Assembly: GCF_002261215.1 (NCBI RefSeq) | Contig: NZ_NEVS01000004.1 | Span: 2,356,001-2,420,000 of the forward strand | Direction of reading: 5' to 3' | Source: Bordetella genomosp. 11 | Lineage (GTDB): Bacteria > Pseudomonadota > Gammaproteobacteria > Burkholderiales > Burkholderiaceae_B | DNA length: 64,000 bases | Shown here: positions 56,334 to 64,000 of the stretch, one piece after another | How positions within the stretch are numbered: the stretch's first letter is position 1 | How the letters are laid out: every line of letters starts with the position of its first letter | Translations under genes and position numbers: made by a program | Notes under the pieces: generated by a model | The model's input: only the letters and a program-made list of their open reading frames with translations | Database searches by the model: none | What the model was told of the DNA's origin: nothing

Positions 56334-56395
56334 AAGCCGACGTCAGCCGCGTGCCCCTACCGAAGGGCCACGCGAGAACCCATCAGGAGGCTGAC

Positions 56396-56674
56396 ATGGC
56401 AACACGATATAACCCCGACGCGGATCCCATGGCGGATGGACTTCCCGGCCACGGCAATCGCGCCCTGGGCCCGAGCGACTCATCGGATTCGGGCAGCGAC
56501 CTCGGCCCCGGCACGCCGGATACCGATACCGATGCCAGCGGCACTGGCGACAGAGCGGACGTCGAAGGCGATTCGGACCCCGTCGGCAATGACGTTGCGT
56601 CCGATCGCATCGTCGATGAGGACCAGGCCGGCCTGGCGCATACCCGTCCAGACCCGGCCCGTAACGGCGGCTAA
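56396..56674 (+). CDS. small acidic, Asp/Ser/Gly-rich protein (hypothetical)
   Basis: 92 residues, very acidic and probably disordered: LPGHGNRALGPSDSSDSGSD, then TPDTDTDASGTGDRADVEGD. No signal peptide or domain is recognised. A perfect AGGAGG precedes the ATG and a sigma54-type promoter lies upstream, so the gene is probably real. It is convergent with the NtrC-like regulator gene (stop codons 3 bp apart). The sequence suggests a cytoplasmic stress-type protein, but no function can be assigned. Confidence 0.78.
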   Translation: MATRYNPDADPMADGLPGHGNRALGPSDSSDSGSDLGPGTPDTDTDASGTGDRADVEGDSDPVGNDVASDRIVDEDQAGLAHTRPDPARNGG

Positions 56675-56677
56675 GCC

Positions 56678-58069
56678 CTACTTGGCCCGCCCGAGGGGCT
56701 CCGGCTTGGAGCCGGTGTCCCCATTCACCTTGGGAAAATGCCCCGCCGCGGCGTACTCTTCGAGGCGGTTATAGAGCGTTTTCAGGCTGATGCCCAGGAT
56801 CTCGGCGGCATGCTTTTTGACGCCGCCGCATTGCTCCAGCGTCGCGAAGATCAGCCGCCGGTCCGCGTCCGCCAGCGGCACGCCGACCGGCACGGTGATC
56901 TGCGAACCGGTTGCGGTTTTCTCCGGCGACATTTGCAGCGGCACGACGCCAGCGCGGATCTCGTTATCGTCGGCCAGGATAAAGGCGCGGTGGACGTAGT
57001 TCTTGAGCTCGCGCACATTGCCCGGCCAGGTATGGCTACGCAGGGCTTCCAGCGTATCGACCGCGAATTTCTTCTCTGCCCCGCGCTCCTTGTTAAGCAT
57101 GTCCAGGTAGCGCTGGGCGATAAGGATCACGTCGTCCCCACGCTCGCGCAGCGGCGGCAGCTCGACCGGAAAAACGTTGAGCCGGTGATACAGGTCTTCA
57201 CGCAGCTTGCCTTCCGCGACGGCCTCTTCTGGATTGCGGTTGGTCGCGGCGACCACCCGCACGTCGCTGGCGATCTCGCGGTTCGTCCCGACCCGCATGA
57301 ACAGGCCTGTTTCGAGGACCCGCAGCAGCTTGACCTGCAGGTCTATGGGCATTTCCGTGATTTCATCCAGGAACAGAGTGCCGCCCGCCGCCCGCTCGAA
57401 GTAGCCCTTGTGCTGCCGGTCCGCGCCCGTGAAGCTGCCGCGCTCGTGGCCGAACATTTCGCTTTCGATCAGGTTGGGAGAAATGGCGCCGCAGTTGACC
57501 GGCAGGAACGGACCCTTGCGGCGTCCGCTCAGTTCGTGGATGGCCTGCGCGGCGAGCTCCTTGCCCGTGCCGCTGTCTCCCATCAGGAATACGGTCGCTT
57601 CGGTTGGCGCCACCTTGGCGATCTGGCGGTAGAGACGCTTCATGGGCTCGGAACGCCCCAGCATCTTGCCGAAGCGGTCTTCGTCCTCGAAGGGACCGCC
57701 CCACGGCGACAGATCGGCGTTGCGCGGCATGCGGCCCAGGACCATTTTCAGGCGCTGGATATTGACCGGCTTGAGCAGGTAATCGATCGCCCCGAGACGC
57801 AAGGCGTCCACCGCGCTTTCGACACTGGCGTGGCCGGTAATGAACACCACATCGACGTTCGGCGAGCTCAACGCCTGGAAGATATCCAGGCCGCTCCCAT
57901 CCGGCAGTTGCAGATCGGACAAGACCAGGTCCGGCGACTGGCGAAGGATCTGGATCTTCGCCTCGCGCAGATCGCTGGCTTGGGCAACGGTAAACCCTTC
58001 GTCCTTGACGATCTCGGCCAGCGCGGTTCGCACTGGAGATTCGTCATCGACGATCAAAACATGTGGCAT
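56678..58069 (-). CDS. NtrC-family sigma54-dependent response regulator
   Basis: A 463-residue activator with three domains. The receiver has phospho-acceptor Asp52 ([11 protein letters not shown]). The AAA+ domain has Walker A GDSGTGKE (164-171), the sigma54-contacting loop as GSFTGA (211-216) and Walker [10 protein letters not shown] Fis-type helix-turn-helix contains [12 protein letters not shown] (425-436). It is orphaned: no histidine kinase lies beside it. It is head to head with a second sigma54 activator that carries the same 12-residue helix. It probably activates the sigma54 promoters found in this region. Confidence 0.92.
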   Translation of the reverse strand: MPHVLIVDDESPVRTALAEIVKDEGFTVAQASDLREAKIQILRQSPDLVLSDLQLPDGSGLDIFQALSSPNVDVVFITGHASVESAVDALRLGAIDYLLKPVNIQRLKMVLGRMPRNADLSPWGGPFEDEDRFGKMLGRSEPMKRLYRQIAKVAPTEATVFLMGDSGTGKELAAQAIHELSGRRKGPFLPVNCGAISPNLIESEMFGHERGSFTGADRQHKGYFERAAGGTLFLDEITEMPIDLQVKLLRVLETGLFMRVGTNREIASDVRVVAATNRNPEEAVAEGKLREDLYHRLNVFPVELPPLRERGDDVILIAQRYLDMLNKERGAEKKFAVDTLEALRSHTWPGNVRELKNYVHRAFILADDNEIRAGVVPLQMSPEKTATGSQITVPVGVPLADADRRLIFATLEQCGGVKKHAAEILGISLKTLYNRLEEYAAAGHFPKVNGDTGSKPEPLGRAK

Positions 58070-58338
58070 GCGCAGTTCCGTGTGTTCGCGGTTCTTTCTG
58101 GGGTTTAGAAAACGCTGGGCGCGCGGCGCCCCTCTCGGCTTTATTCTAGCCTCCGCCGGCAGCGACCCGCATCGCGTTTAAGACGGAGACCGTTGCATAA
58201 TGCGGACCATTCAAGGCAGCGAAGCTTATCGTGCCACGTTTTCGGCAAACGTAATCAATTCGTACAGTTAGCTAAGATTTTCATCTACTTTCAAGTGCTT
58301 GCAACGACGCGTATTCTGGAAAAGTAGGATCACGAGAT

Positions 58339-59421
58339 ATGCAGCCCAACAATATTGCGAACGCCGATTCCAGGCGCCCTACCGCCAAAAGAGCAAGCCC
58401 GAAAATGGGAATACCCAACGCCACCGCGGCGTCCCGCGCCAGCGGCCGCCTCGATCCGACCGCGTCTCCGAAGCCTTCCTCCATGGGGAAGTGCGAAGCC
58501 ATGCGCCGATTGGCTGAGCAGATAGACAAAGTGGCCGGCACCGACGCCAGCGTGCTGATCGTGGGCGAGAGCGGTACCGGCAAGGAGCTCGTGGCCCGGG
58601 CCATCCACGGCGGCAGCGAGCGCGCCGACCAGCCTTTCGTCCCCGTCAACTGCGGCGCGATCCCCGCGACCTTGATCGAAGCCGAGCTGTTCGGCCACGA
58701 AAAAGGCAGCTTCACCGGCGCGATCGCCCAGAACATCGGCTACTTCGAGCACGCCAGCGGCGGCACCCTGTTTCTGGACGAAGTCACGGAGATGCCGCTG
58801 GACATGCAGGTACAACTGCTGCGCGTCCTGGAAACCGGCACGTTTCATCGCGTCGGCGGACTACAACCGGTCCGGGTAAACGTCCGCATCGTGGCCGCCA
58901 CCAACCGCGACCCATACACAGCCGTCAACGAGGGACGCTTCCGCGAGGATCTGCTCTACCGGCTGGCCGTGGTGCCGCTGCGCGTGCCGCCCCTGCGCGA
59001 AAGACTGGAAGACGTGCCTTACCTGGCACAACGCTTCCTGGACAGCTTCAACGCCGCCGAGGGCACCAACAAGGTCTTCTCCAAGCGCGCATCCGACGCC
59101 CTGCTGGCGTACGACTGGCCGGGGAACGTCCGCGAATTGAAGAACACGATCCATCGCGCCTACATTCTGGCCGATAACGTGGTCGAGATCGCCGCCCCGG
59201 CGCTGTCGCGGCGACAGTCCAAGGCGCAGGTGGCCCATGGCACGTTGAAGATGTCCGTGGGAACCTCGCTGCTGCAGGCGCAAAGGGAATTGATCCTGGC
59301 GACGCTGGCGCATCACCAGGGCGACAAACGGCTGACCGCCCGCACGCTGGGTATCAGCCTTAAGACGCTATACAACCGGCTGGGCACCTACGACGGATCC
59401 GCGACTTCGCATTCCGGGTAA
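58339..59421 (+). CDS. sigma54-dependent activator lacking a receiver domain (PspF-like layout)
   Basis: 360 residues: a short, disordered N-terminus (about 45 residues), then the AAA+ domain with GESGTGKE (76-83), GSFTGA (123-128) and GGTLFLDE, and a C-terminal Fis-type helix with [12 protein letters not shown] (337-348). With no receiver or sensor domain it is probably controlled by expression level or by a partner protein. It is divergent from the NtrC-like gene across a 269-bp gap, in which I found no well-spaced sigma54 site. The shared recognition-helix sequence suggests shared binding sites. Confidence 0.9.
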   Translation: MQPNNIANADSRRPTAKRASPKMGIPNATAASRASGRLDPTASPKPSSMGKCEAMRRLAEQIDKVAGTDASVLIVGESGTGKELVARAIHGGSERADQPFVPVNCGAIPATLIEAELFGHEKGSFTGAIAQNIGYFEHASGGTLFLDEVTEMPLDMQVQLLRVLETGTFHRVGGLQPVRVNVRIVAATNRDPYTAVNEGRFREDLLYRLAVVPLRVPPLRERLEDVPYLAQRFLDSFNAAEGTNKVFSKRASDALLAYDWPGNVRELKNTIHRAYILADNVVEIAAPALSRRQSKAQVAHGTLKMSVGTSLLQAQRELILATLAHHQGDKRLTARTLGISLKTLYNRLGTYDGSATSHSG

Positions 59422-59440
59422 TCCCGGACAGGCCGCAAAG

Positions 59441-59893
59441 TCACGACCAATACGGCGGCTGTCCGTAGTACTCGTGGATCCCCGCGGCCCAAGCGGGGTC
59501 CGCCATGCGCGGCCAATTGTCCTTGTCGAAGCCGGCGGCGTTGCGCAGGCGCTCCAGGTCGATATCCAGCAGAAAGCATTTGCGGTCGGTGTCCAGCGTC
59601 AACGCGCTCCACGGCACCGCGAACAGCTTGTCGCCGATACCCATGACACCGCCTCGCGCCAGCACGGCATAAGCGATGCGGCCGCTGGCGACGTCGATCA
59701 TGATGTCCTGCAGAACGCCCAACTTTTCGCCGGACAGGTTCAGGACGTCGTTCCCCTCCAGCGTGGCCGCCGCCATGACTTCCGGCCCGGGTCCGGCGCC
59801 GGACTTCTTTGCCGACCCGACGATCCGCGTCTCGGCTGGCGAGCCGGCGGCGGCGATGTGCCCGGGTTCGACGGTATCTCGGCCATGGTCCAT
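59441..59893 (-). CDS. PRC-barrel domain-containing protein
   Basis: A 150-residue protein with one PRC-barrel: NDVLNLSGEKLGVLQDIMID, SGRIAYAVLARGGVMGIGDK and LFAVPWSALTLDTDRKCFLL. PRC-barrels bind proteins or RNA in photosystem, ribosome-maturation and stress contexts. The C-terminus DPAWAAGIHEYYGQPPYW is typical of stress-associated members. AGGAGG precedes the ATG, and a minus-strand sigma54-type promoter lies about 130 bp upstream. It is convergent with the second activator gene and divergent from rpoN. Confidence 0.9.
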   Translation of the reverse strand: MDHGRDTVEPGHIAAAGSPAETRIVGSAKKSGAGPGPEVMAAATLEGNDVLNLSGEKLGVLQDIMIDVASGRIAYAVLARGGVMGIGDKLFAVPWSALTLDTDRKCFLLDIDLERLRNAAGFDKDNWPRMADPAWAAGIHEYYGQPPYWS

Positions 59894-60022
59894 AACGACC
59901 TCCTGGGAATGACGCCGCCGCCGCGATCCTGGGGGCGTCTGGCAGTTATTACATGAGCTGGTAAATCCGTCCGGCAAAGTCGGGGGCCTGGCGGCATCCG
60001 GCGATCCACCGATCACTACGCC

Positions 60023-60038
60023 AGCATGCGGCGTGCCT
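60023..60038 (-). promoter_or_regulatory. sigma54-type promoter of the PRC-barrel gene
   Basis: On the minus strand AGGCACGCCGCATGCT has GG (60037-60036) and GC (60025-60024) 10 bp apart, with a full GGCACG -24 element and TGCT at -12. It is divergent from the rpoN promoter, about 66 bp away. Confidence 0.62.
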
Positions 60039-60103
60039 TGAAAAGCCAATAAATACGCGGGCTTGCCAGGAATCCGTCAGCCTCGCACGGCGTCGCCTGA
60101 AAA

Positions 60104-60120
60104 TTGGCATGCACCTTGCT
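60104..60120 (+). promoter_or_regulatory. sigma54-type promoter of rpoN (autoregulatory)
   Basis: TTGGCATGCACCTTGCT matches the TGGCACG-N4-TTGCW consensus at every position except one (T for C). GG is at 60106-60107 and GC at 60118-60119, 10 bp apart. The predicted start near 60131 leaves a 48-nt leader before the rpoN TTG. Confidence 0.82.
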
Positions 60121-60178
60121 TATGTTTGTCTTGAATGGGATGGGCGTTTTCATCCCTGCAGTCAGACGGAGACAGCAA

Positions 60179-61657
60179 TTGGCACATCAAGCCACGTACG
60201 AACTCAGGGCGCGTCAGCAGACCAGCCTGACGCCGCGGCTCCAGCAGTCGGTAAAACTGCTGCAGATGTCCGCGCTGGAATTTACCCGCGAAATCGAGCA
60301 AGCACTCGCGACGAACCCGTTCCTCGAGGAAGGCGAGGACGATAACGCGCCGGCCGACTCTGGCGCGGCCAGCACGCCGGCCACCGATACGGCGCTCCAC
60401 GAAAACCTGTCCAGCGCGTCCGATATGCAGGGCCCCGCGCTGACGGAAGCCCCGCCGGAAGTCGTGGTTGAGCTACCCGAGCTGCCGGACATGCAATCGG
60501 AGTATTCCGGCGATTACCCCGCGGCCCGCGCCTCGGGCGATGGCGATAGCGACGTCGGCCAGTGGGCCCGCAGCACCGAAGACCTGCGCGACCGGCTGTG
60601 CGGCGAGCTGTGCAGCTACCGCCTGGCGCCCCGCGATCGCCTGATGGCCGAGTACATCATCGAAGGGCTGGACGAAGAAGGTTATCTGCGAACCGATCTG
60701 ACCGAACTCGCCGGAGACGGGGTATTCGATCCCCCACCCGAACGCGAGGAATGGGAAGTCGCCCTTAAGCTGGTTCAGCAGCTCGACACCCCCGGCCTGG
60801 GCGCTCGCAACCTCGCGGAATGCCTGAAGCTGCAGCTCATCGCGATGGACGAGACAACGCCGTCACGCGATCTGGCAATCCACATCGTCGAACACGAACT
60901 GGAACGCCTGGGCAAGCACGATTTTTCCGGCCTGGTCCGCGCGTGCCAGTGCAGCGACGACGCGATGCGCGAAGCGTGCTCGCTGATACGGCGCCTGGAC
61001 CCTCGTCCCGGGCTGCGTTATTCACAAGCCGATTCCAGCTATGTGGTACCGGATGTCGTCGTACAGAAGTTCAACAATCAATGGATCGTCACACCCAACC
61101 GGGCGGCGATGCCCCGCGCACGCCTGCATCGGGCCTACGCAGATCTGTTCCGTAATGCCCGCTATAGCGATCGCTCCCCGATGGCACAAGAGCTGCAGGA
61201 AGCGCGCTGGCTGATCCGCAATGTCGAACAGCGCTACAGCACCATACAGCGCGTGGCGGAAGCAATCGTTCTGCGCCAGCAAACGTTCTTCGAGTACGGA
61301 GAGATCGCCTTGCGTCCGTTGATGCTGCGCGAGATCGCCGATGAATTGGAAATCCACGAGTCCACCGTATCCCGCGCGACGAGCAATAAGTACATGGCCA
61401 CGCCGCGCGGCATTTTCGAGTTCAAGCACTTCTTCTCCCGCGAGCTTTATACCGACACGGGGGGAAGCTGCTCGGCCGCTGCCGTGCGGGCGTTGATCAA
61501 GGAAATGATCGACGGCGAAGATGCATCCACGCCCTTGTCCGATGTCGACCTTGCGCAACTGCTTGGCCAGCAAGGTGTGGTGGTGGCGCGTCGCACCGTA
61601 TCGAAGTACCGTGGGCAGCTGAAGTACCCACCCGCCGATATGCGCCGCCAGTACTGA
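60179..61657 (+). CDS. rpoN: RNA polymerase sigma54 factor
   Basis: A 492-residue sigma54. Region I begins at the start (YELRARQQTSLTPRLQQSVK, LLQMSALEF), an acidic region II follows (EEGEDD), then the core-binding domain. The HTH is ESTVSRATSNKYMATPRGIF and the RpoN box ARRTVSKYRG lies at 470-479. The start is a TTG at 60179 behind ACGGAG; longer frames run into the promoter. It lacks the usual lptB, hpf and ptsN neighbours and is itself behind a sigma54-type promoter. This makes a second, dedicated sigma54 likely, although I cannot see the rest of the genome. Confidence 0.93.
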   Translation: MAHQATYELRARQQTSLTPRLQQSVKLLQMSALEFTREIEQALATNPFLEEGEDDNAPADSGAASTPATDTALHENLSSASDMQGPALTEAPPEVVVELPELPDMQSEYSGDYPAARASGDGDSDVGQWARSTEDLRDRLCGELCSYRLAPRDRLMAEYIIEGLDEEGYLRTDLTELAGDGVFDPPPEREEWEVALKLVQQLDTPGLGARNLAECLKLQLIAMDETTPSRDLAIHIVEHELERLGKHDFSGLVRACQCSDDAMREACSLIRRLDPRPGLRYSQADSSYVVPDVVVQKFNNQWIVTPNRAAMPRARLHRAYADLFRNARYSDRSPMAQELQEARWLIRNVEQRYSTIQRVAEAIVLRQQTFFEYGEIALRPLMLREIADELEIHESTVSRATSNKYMATPRGIFEFKHFFSRELYTDTGGSCSAAAVRALIKEMIDGEDASTPLSDVDLAQLLGQQGVVVARRTVSKYRGQLKYPPADMRRQY

Positions 61658-61675
61658 CCGCAAAGGCATATCGAA

Positions 61676-61697
61676 AAGGGGCGCCGCGGCGCCCCTT
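61676..61697. terminator. hairpin between rpoN and the convergent secreted-protein gene
   Basis: AAGGGGCGCC-GC-GGCGCCCCTT is a perfect inverted repeat with 10-bp arms, 18 bp after the rpoN stop. The following T run is poor, so termination may be partial. Confidence 0.6.
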
Positions 61698-61721
61698 CGT
61701 CATTCCGCGCGGCGCAGGCCC

Positions 61722-62054
61722 TTACCGCTTGCCCGTATCCGTATAGGGCGCGCCGCCGCCCTTCGTCGGCGAGACGTTGGTGTTCTTCATATCCGAGGGC
61801 ATACGCGGTTCCTTTTCCTTTCGGAGGTCGCTGCCGGAACTGTCGCGCGTGACCGGTGCGGTGCCGGAAGGATGGCTCGCATACGGCGCGGGCGCAGGCG
61901 TGCCCGGCGGTACCTTGTCATTTCTGGGCGGCGTGGCGGTAGAGTCGTTCGGCGTGGTGGAAGGCGTGGTAGGTGCGTTCTGCTGCGCCAACGCGGCACC
62001 GGACCCGCAAGCCGCGGCGAGAACCAACATGGAGGTGAGACGACTGAGCTTCAT
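61722..62054 (-). CDS. secreted Pro/Thr/Ser-rich protein (hypothetical)
   Basis: 110 residues with a clear signal peptide (RLTSMLVLAAACGSGAALA-QQ) and a mature part of low complexity rich in Pro, Thr, Ser and Asp. No domain is recognised. GGAGATC precedes the ATG, and a minus-strand sigma54-type promoter starts about 30 bp upstream. It is probably periplasmic and co-regulated with the divergent secreted protein at 62221. Confidence 0.78.
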   Translation of the reverse strand: MKLSRLTSMLVLAAACGSGAALAQQNAPTTPSTTPNDSTATPPRNDKVPPGTPAPAPYASHPSGTAPVTRDSSGSDLRKEKEPRMPSDMKNTNVSPTKGGGAPYTDTGKR

Positions 62055-62094
62055 TCCGATCTCCTTTCGTGTGACGAGTTGGGACTACGCATAC

Positions 62095-62110
62095 AGCAAG
62101 GGCTATGCCT
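62095..62110 (-). promoter_or_regulatory. sigma54-type promoter of the 110-residue secreted protein gene
   Basis: Minus strand AGGCATAGCCCTTGCT: GG (62109-62108) and GC (62097-62096) are 10 bp apart, GGCA fits the -24, and TTGCT is a perfect -12. The start would be near 62084, 30 bp before the ATG. Confidence 0.7.
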
Positions 62111-62140
62111 ATCGACGCATGCTTCAGGAGCATCCCGATT

Positions 62141-62156
62141 GGGTACGCAGCTTGCT
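62141..62156 (+). promoter_or_regulatory. sigma54-type promoter of the 122-residue secreted protein gene
   Basis: GGGTACGCAGCTTGCT: GG (62142-62143) and GC (62154-62155) are 10 bp apart, ACG fits the -24 end, and TTGCT is a perfect -12. Its CAGC spacer is the same as in the site at 56318. Between this and the divergent site lies ATGCT-TCAGG-AGCAT (62119-62133). Confidence 0.7.
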
Positions 62157-62220
62157 CGACAGAATCAGCCCATCGAGGGCCAGGTCAATCGGCCTGCAGA
62201 CGACAACAAGGAGTAGCGTC

Positions 62221-62589
62221 ATGAGCATCATCAAACTATCTCTGAGCGCCATCGCATTGAGTATCCCGGCGGTGACTTTCACCGCGCATGCTCAGACCCA
62301 GGCGCCGATGACCAACAAGGAAATCGATGCGCAGTATCGCGCCGACCAGAAGAAATGCGATGGCATGAAGGGCAACGAAAAAGACGTTTGCCAAAAAGAA
62401 GCCAAGGCCACGCGCGATAGCGCCAAGGCCGACGCGAAGCAAGCCAAGGAACAGGCCGAAGCGCGGCACGATGCAACCAAGGAAAAGCGCGAATCGGCGT
62501 ACGACGTCGCGAAGGCGAAATGCGACACCCTGTCGGGCAACGCCAAGGATGCCTGCATGGCCGATGCGAAAACGCGCTACGGAAAGTAG
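62221..62589 (+). CDS. secreted Lys/Ala-rich protein with duplicated cysteine motif (hypothetical)
   Basis: 122 residues with a signal peptide (IKLSLSAIALSIPAVTFTAHA). The mature part is a long charged helix carrying two copies of a motif: KKCDGMKGNEKDVCQKEAKA and AKCDTLSGNAKDACMADAKT, i.e. KCDxxxGNxKDxC. Two Cys pairs nine residues apart could form disulfides. AAGGAG precedes the ATG, with a sigma54-type promoter 65-80 bp upstream. I do not recognise the family beyond a general resemblance to periplasmic helical stress proteins. Confidence 0.82.
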   Translation: MSIIKLSLSAIALSIPAVTFTAHAQTQAPMTNKEIDAQYRADQKKCDGMKGNEKDVCQKEAKATRDSAKADAKQAKEQAEARHDATKEKRESAYDVAKAKCDTLSGNAKDACMADAKTRYGK

Positions 62590-62652
62590 TCCTACCCGAT
62601 CGTGAAACGGCCGGCATGTGTCGGCTTTTCACGATTCCGGGCAGCGGCCGTC

Positions 62653-64000
62653 TCAGAGCCAGCGCTCGAACATCCGACCGAAGGACTCCATGAGTCTTTC
62701 CTTCACGCCCCGGTCCGACCACGATTGGGCATCGATCCGCTGGCCCCGGGCCACATCTTCGGCAAACAAGGTTTCCATTTGGCGGGCGAAGCGCGGTCCG
62801 ATCACGACGGCGTTCAATTCATAGTTCAGCGCGAAACTGCGCCAGTCCATATTGCTTGAGCCTACGGTGGACCATACTCCGTCGATCACCGCGGTCTTCG
62901 CGTGCAGAAACGCATCCCGACGCTCATAGATCTTCACGCCGGCTTCCAGCAGCTCCGTATAGTGCGACCGGCCGGCATGGAACACGAGGGAAGAATCGCT
63001 GAAGCCCGGCAGCACCAGCACCACGTCCACGTTGCGCCTGGCCGCGTCCGCCAAGGCCTGTACGAAGGCGGGATCCGGCACGAAGTACGCCATGGTGATG
63101 TGTATCGATCGCTGCGCGCTTTGTATGGCCGACATAAAAGTCAGATACAGCGTATAGCCATCGCGGTCTCCCGGGCGATTGGAGACGATACGCACAAAGA
63201 GATCTCCCATCCGCTGATTCGCCGGATAGAACTCTCTCGGATCCAGTGGCGGACCGTGTTGAGCTTGCCAGCCTTCCTGCATCACCCGTTCAATCTCGGC
63301 CACGGCCGGACCCTGCACCCGGATCTGCGTGTCGCGCCATGGGGCTTCCTTGGGATCCGGAGGTTGGGCCGAATCCGACGAGCTGCCGCGCAGGATCGAT
63401 GCCGAGGATCCGCCCGATGCGGACGACTCATATACCGAACTGATATTGATTCCGCCGAGAAAGCCCGTCTTGCCATCGACGACCAACAGTTTCCGATGAT
63501 CGCGGTTATTCGGAGACCATCCCGCGCGGGCCTCGGCAGGGTTCACCGGATTGAACACCACCACCTGTACCCCCGCATCGCGCAGGCGGTCGAAGAATGC
63601 CTTCGGCGTATGCAAGGTCCCCACGCCATCGACCATGAGGGCGACAGGGACGCCCTGTTTTCTCTTCGCGATCAGTGCGTCCGCAAACTTCCGTCCCGCG
63701 TCGTCGTCGTCGAAAATATAGCTTTCCATATGCACATACTGGCGCGCGCCCCGGATGGCCTCCAGCATGGCGTGATAAGTCGTGGGGCCGTCGGAGAACA
63801 GGTCGACGCGATTGCCGGCCTCCAGAGGCGCTCCGCTGATGGCCTCTTCGACTTGCAGGTGACGCAGCAGGAAGCCCGCGGTGGCGGGGTCCATGTCGTC
63901 GAGGCTGAAGCGCGGCCCGGACGCCGGCTGACCGGGCGCATCGAGCTTCTTGACGACATCCTGGCTGCGTTGATAGCTCAGCCAGCCGGAATCGGTCGCG
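62653..64000 (-). CDS. phospholipase D / cardiolipin synthase family protein (N-terminus beyond the window)
   Basis: About 449 codons, still open at base 64000, so the start lies outside. It contains two HKD motifs, DHRKLLVVDGKTGFLGGIN and HAKTAVIDGVWSTVGSSNMD (as HxKx4D), as in cardiolipin synthases and related PLD transphosphatidylases. GARQYVHMESYIFDDDDAG and AYFVPDPAFV are typical of ClsB/ClsC-type enzymes. It is convergent with the 122-residue secreted protein gene. Whether it belongs to the sigma54 group cannot be judged because its promoter is outside. Confidence 0.9.
   Translation of the reverse strand, partial: ATDSGWLSYQRSQDVVKKLDAPGQPASGPRFSLDDMDPATAGFLLRHLQVEEAISGAPLEAGNRVDLFSDGPTTYHAMLEAIRGARQYVHMESYIFDDDDAGRKFADALIAKRKQGVPVALMVDGVGTLHTPKAFFDRLRDAGVQVVVFNPVNPAEARAGWSPNNRDHRKLLVVDGKTGFLGGINISSVYESSASGGSSASILRGSSSDSAQPPDPKEAPWRDTQIRVQGPAVAEIERVMQEGWQAQHGPPLDPREFYPANQRMGDLFVRIVSNRPGDRDGYTLYLTFMSAIQSAQRSIHITMAYFVPDPAFVQALADAARRNVDVVLVLPGFSDSSLVFHAGRSHYTELLEAGVKIYERRDAFLHAKTAVIDGVWSTVGSSNMDWRSFALNYELNAVVIGPRFARQMETLFAEDVARGQRIDAQSWSDRGVKERLMESFGRMFERWL

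Noticed and set aside
58224..58236. GTGGCACG-like -24 element on the minus strand between the two sigma54 activator genes
   Set aside because: The next GC is 8 bp rather than 10 bp from the GG, so the -24/-12 geometry is wrong. I did not call it a sigma54 promoter.

Overview
The window is GC-rich chromosomal DNA from a betaproteobacterium, most likely Bordetella or a close Alcaligenaceae relative. This rests on the gene order xseA-sodB and exbBD-lpxK-kdsB-adk-murJ, on two Bug-type solute receptors that lack membrane partners, and on overall codon use. No insertion sequence, prophage or CRISPR array was seen.

Layout. 1-8.2 kb (minus): clpS, a very large alpha-2-macroglobulin gene broken by a one-base frameshift, pbpC and the start of clpA. 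8.2-14.3 kb: cspA, a DUF192 secreted protein, a pcaF-type thiolase, a ClC channel, sodB and xseA. 14.5-22.5 kb (plus): a DnaA-box cluster, then an envelope and housekeeping run: exbB/exbD-like pair, lpxK, Trm112-like, kdsB, adk, an SDR, murJ, an orphan FecR-like gene and rpsT. A multi-hairpin element lies between rpsT and the next gene. 22.8-29.8 kb: a hydroxy-acid or sugar-acid catabolic locus (HpcH aldolase, Bug, Ldh-type dehydrogenase, GntR/FadR regulator, DapA-like aldolase, then divergently a second Bug and a 2-hydroxyacid dehydrogenase). 29.8-36.5 kb: DUF3579, argF, a dimeric-barrel protein, amidase plus MFS transporter, argG. 36.6-42.7 kb (minus): tonB-exbB-exbD behind a Fur-box promoter, then a two-component system whose kinase overlaps kup by 4 bp. 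43-50 kb: DUF3606, tRNA-Val, hupB, a PKHD hydroxylase, a Cys/Met PLP enzyme, rlmB, rnr and two identical tRNA-Leu(CAG) genes. The two tRNA-Leu genes flank a 12-bp tandem repeat. 50-56.3 kb: GNAT, AEC transporter, arsB, YeeE/YedE and an FMN-binding GltB-like protein.

The most interesting part is 56.3-62.6 kb. It holds an rpoN gene (sigma54) away from its usual lptB/hpf/ptsN neighbours, two sigma54 activators transcribed head to head, a PRC-barrel protein, and three small acidic or secreted proteins. By eye I find five GG-N10-GC sigma54-type promoters here, one in front of each non-activator gene, including rpoN itself. This looks like a compact, self-amplifying sigma54 regulon of envelope or stress proteins. 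The two activators share an identical 12-residue stretch in their DNA-binding helices, so they may act on the same sites. A cardiolipin-synthase-type phospholipase D, cut by the window end, lies beside it.

All coordinates and motifs were read by eye. Family names rest on recognised motifs and lengths, not on database searches.
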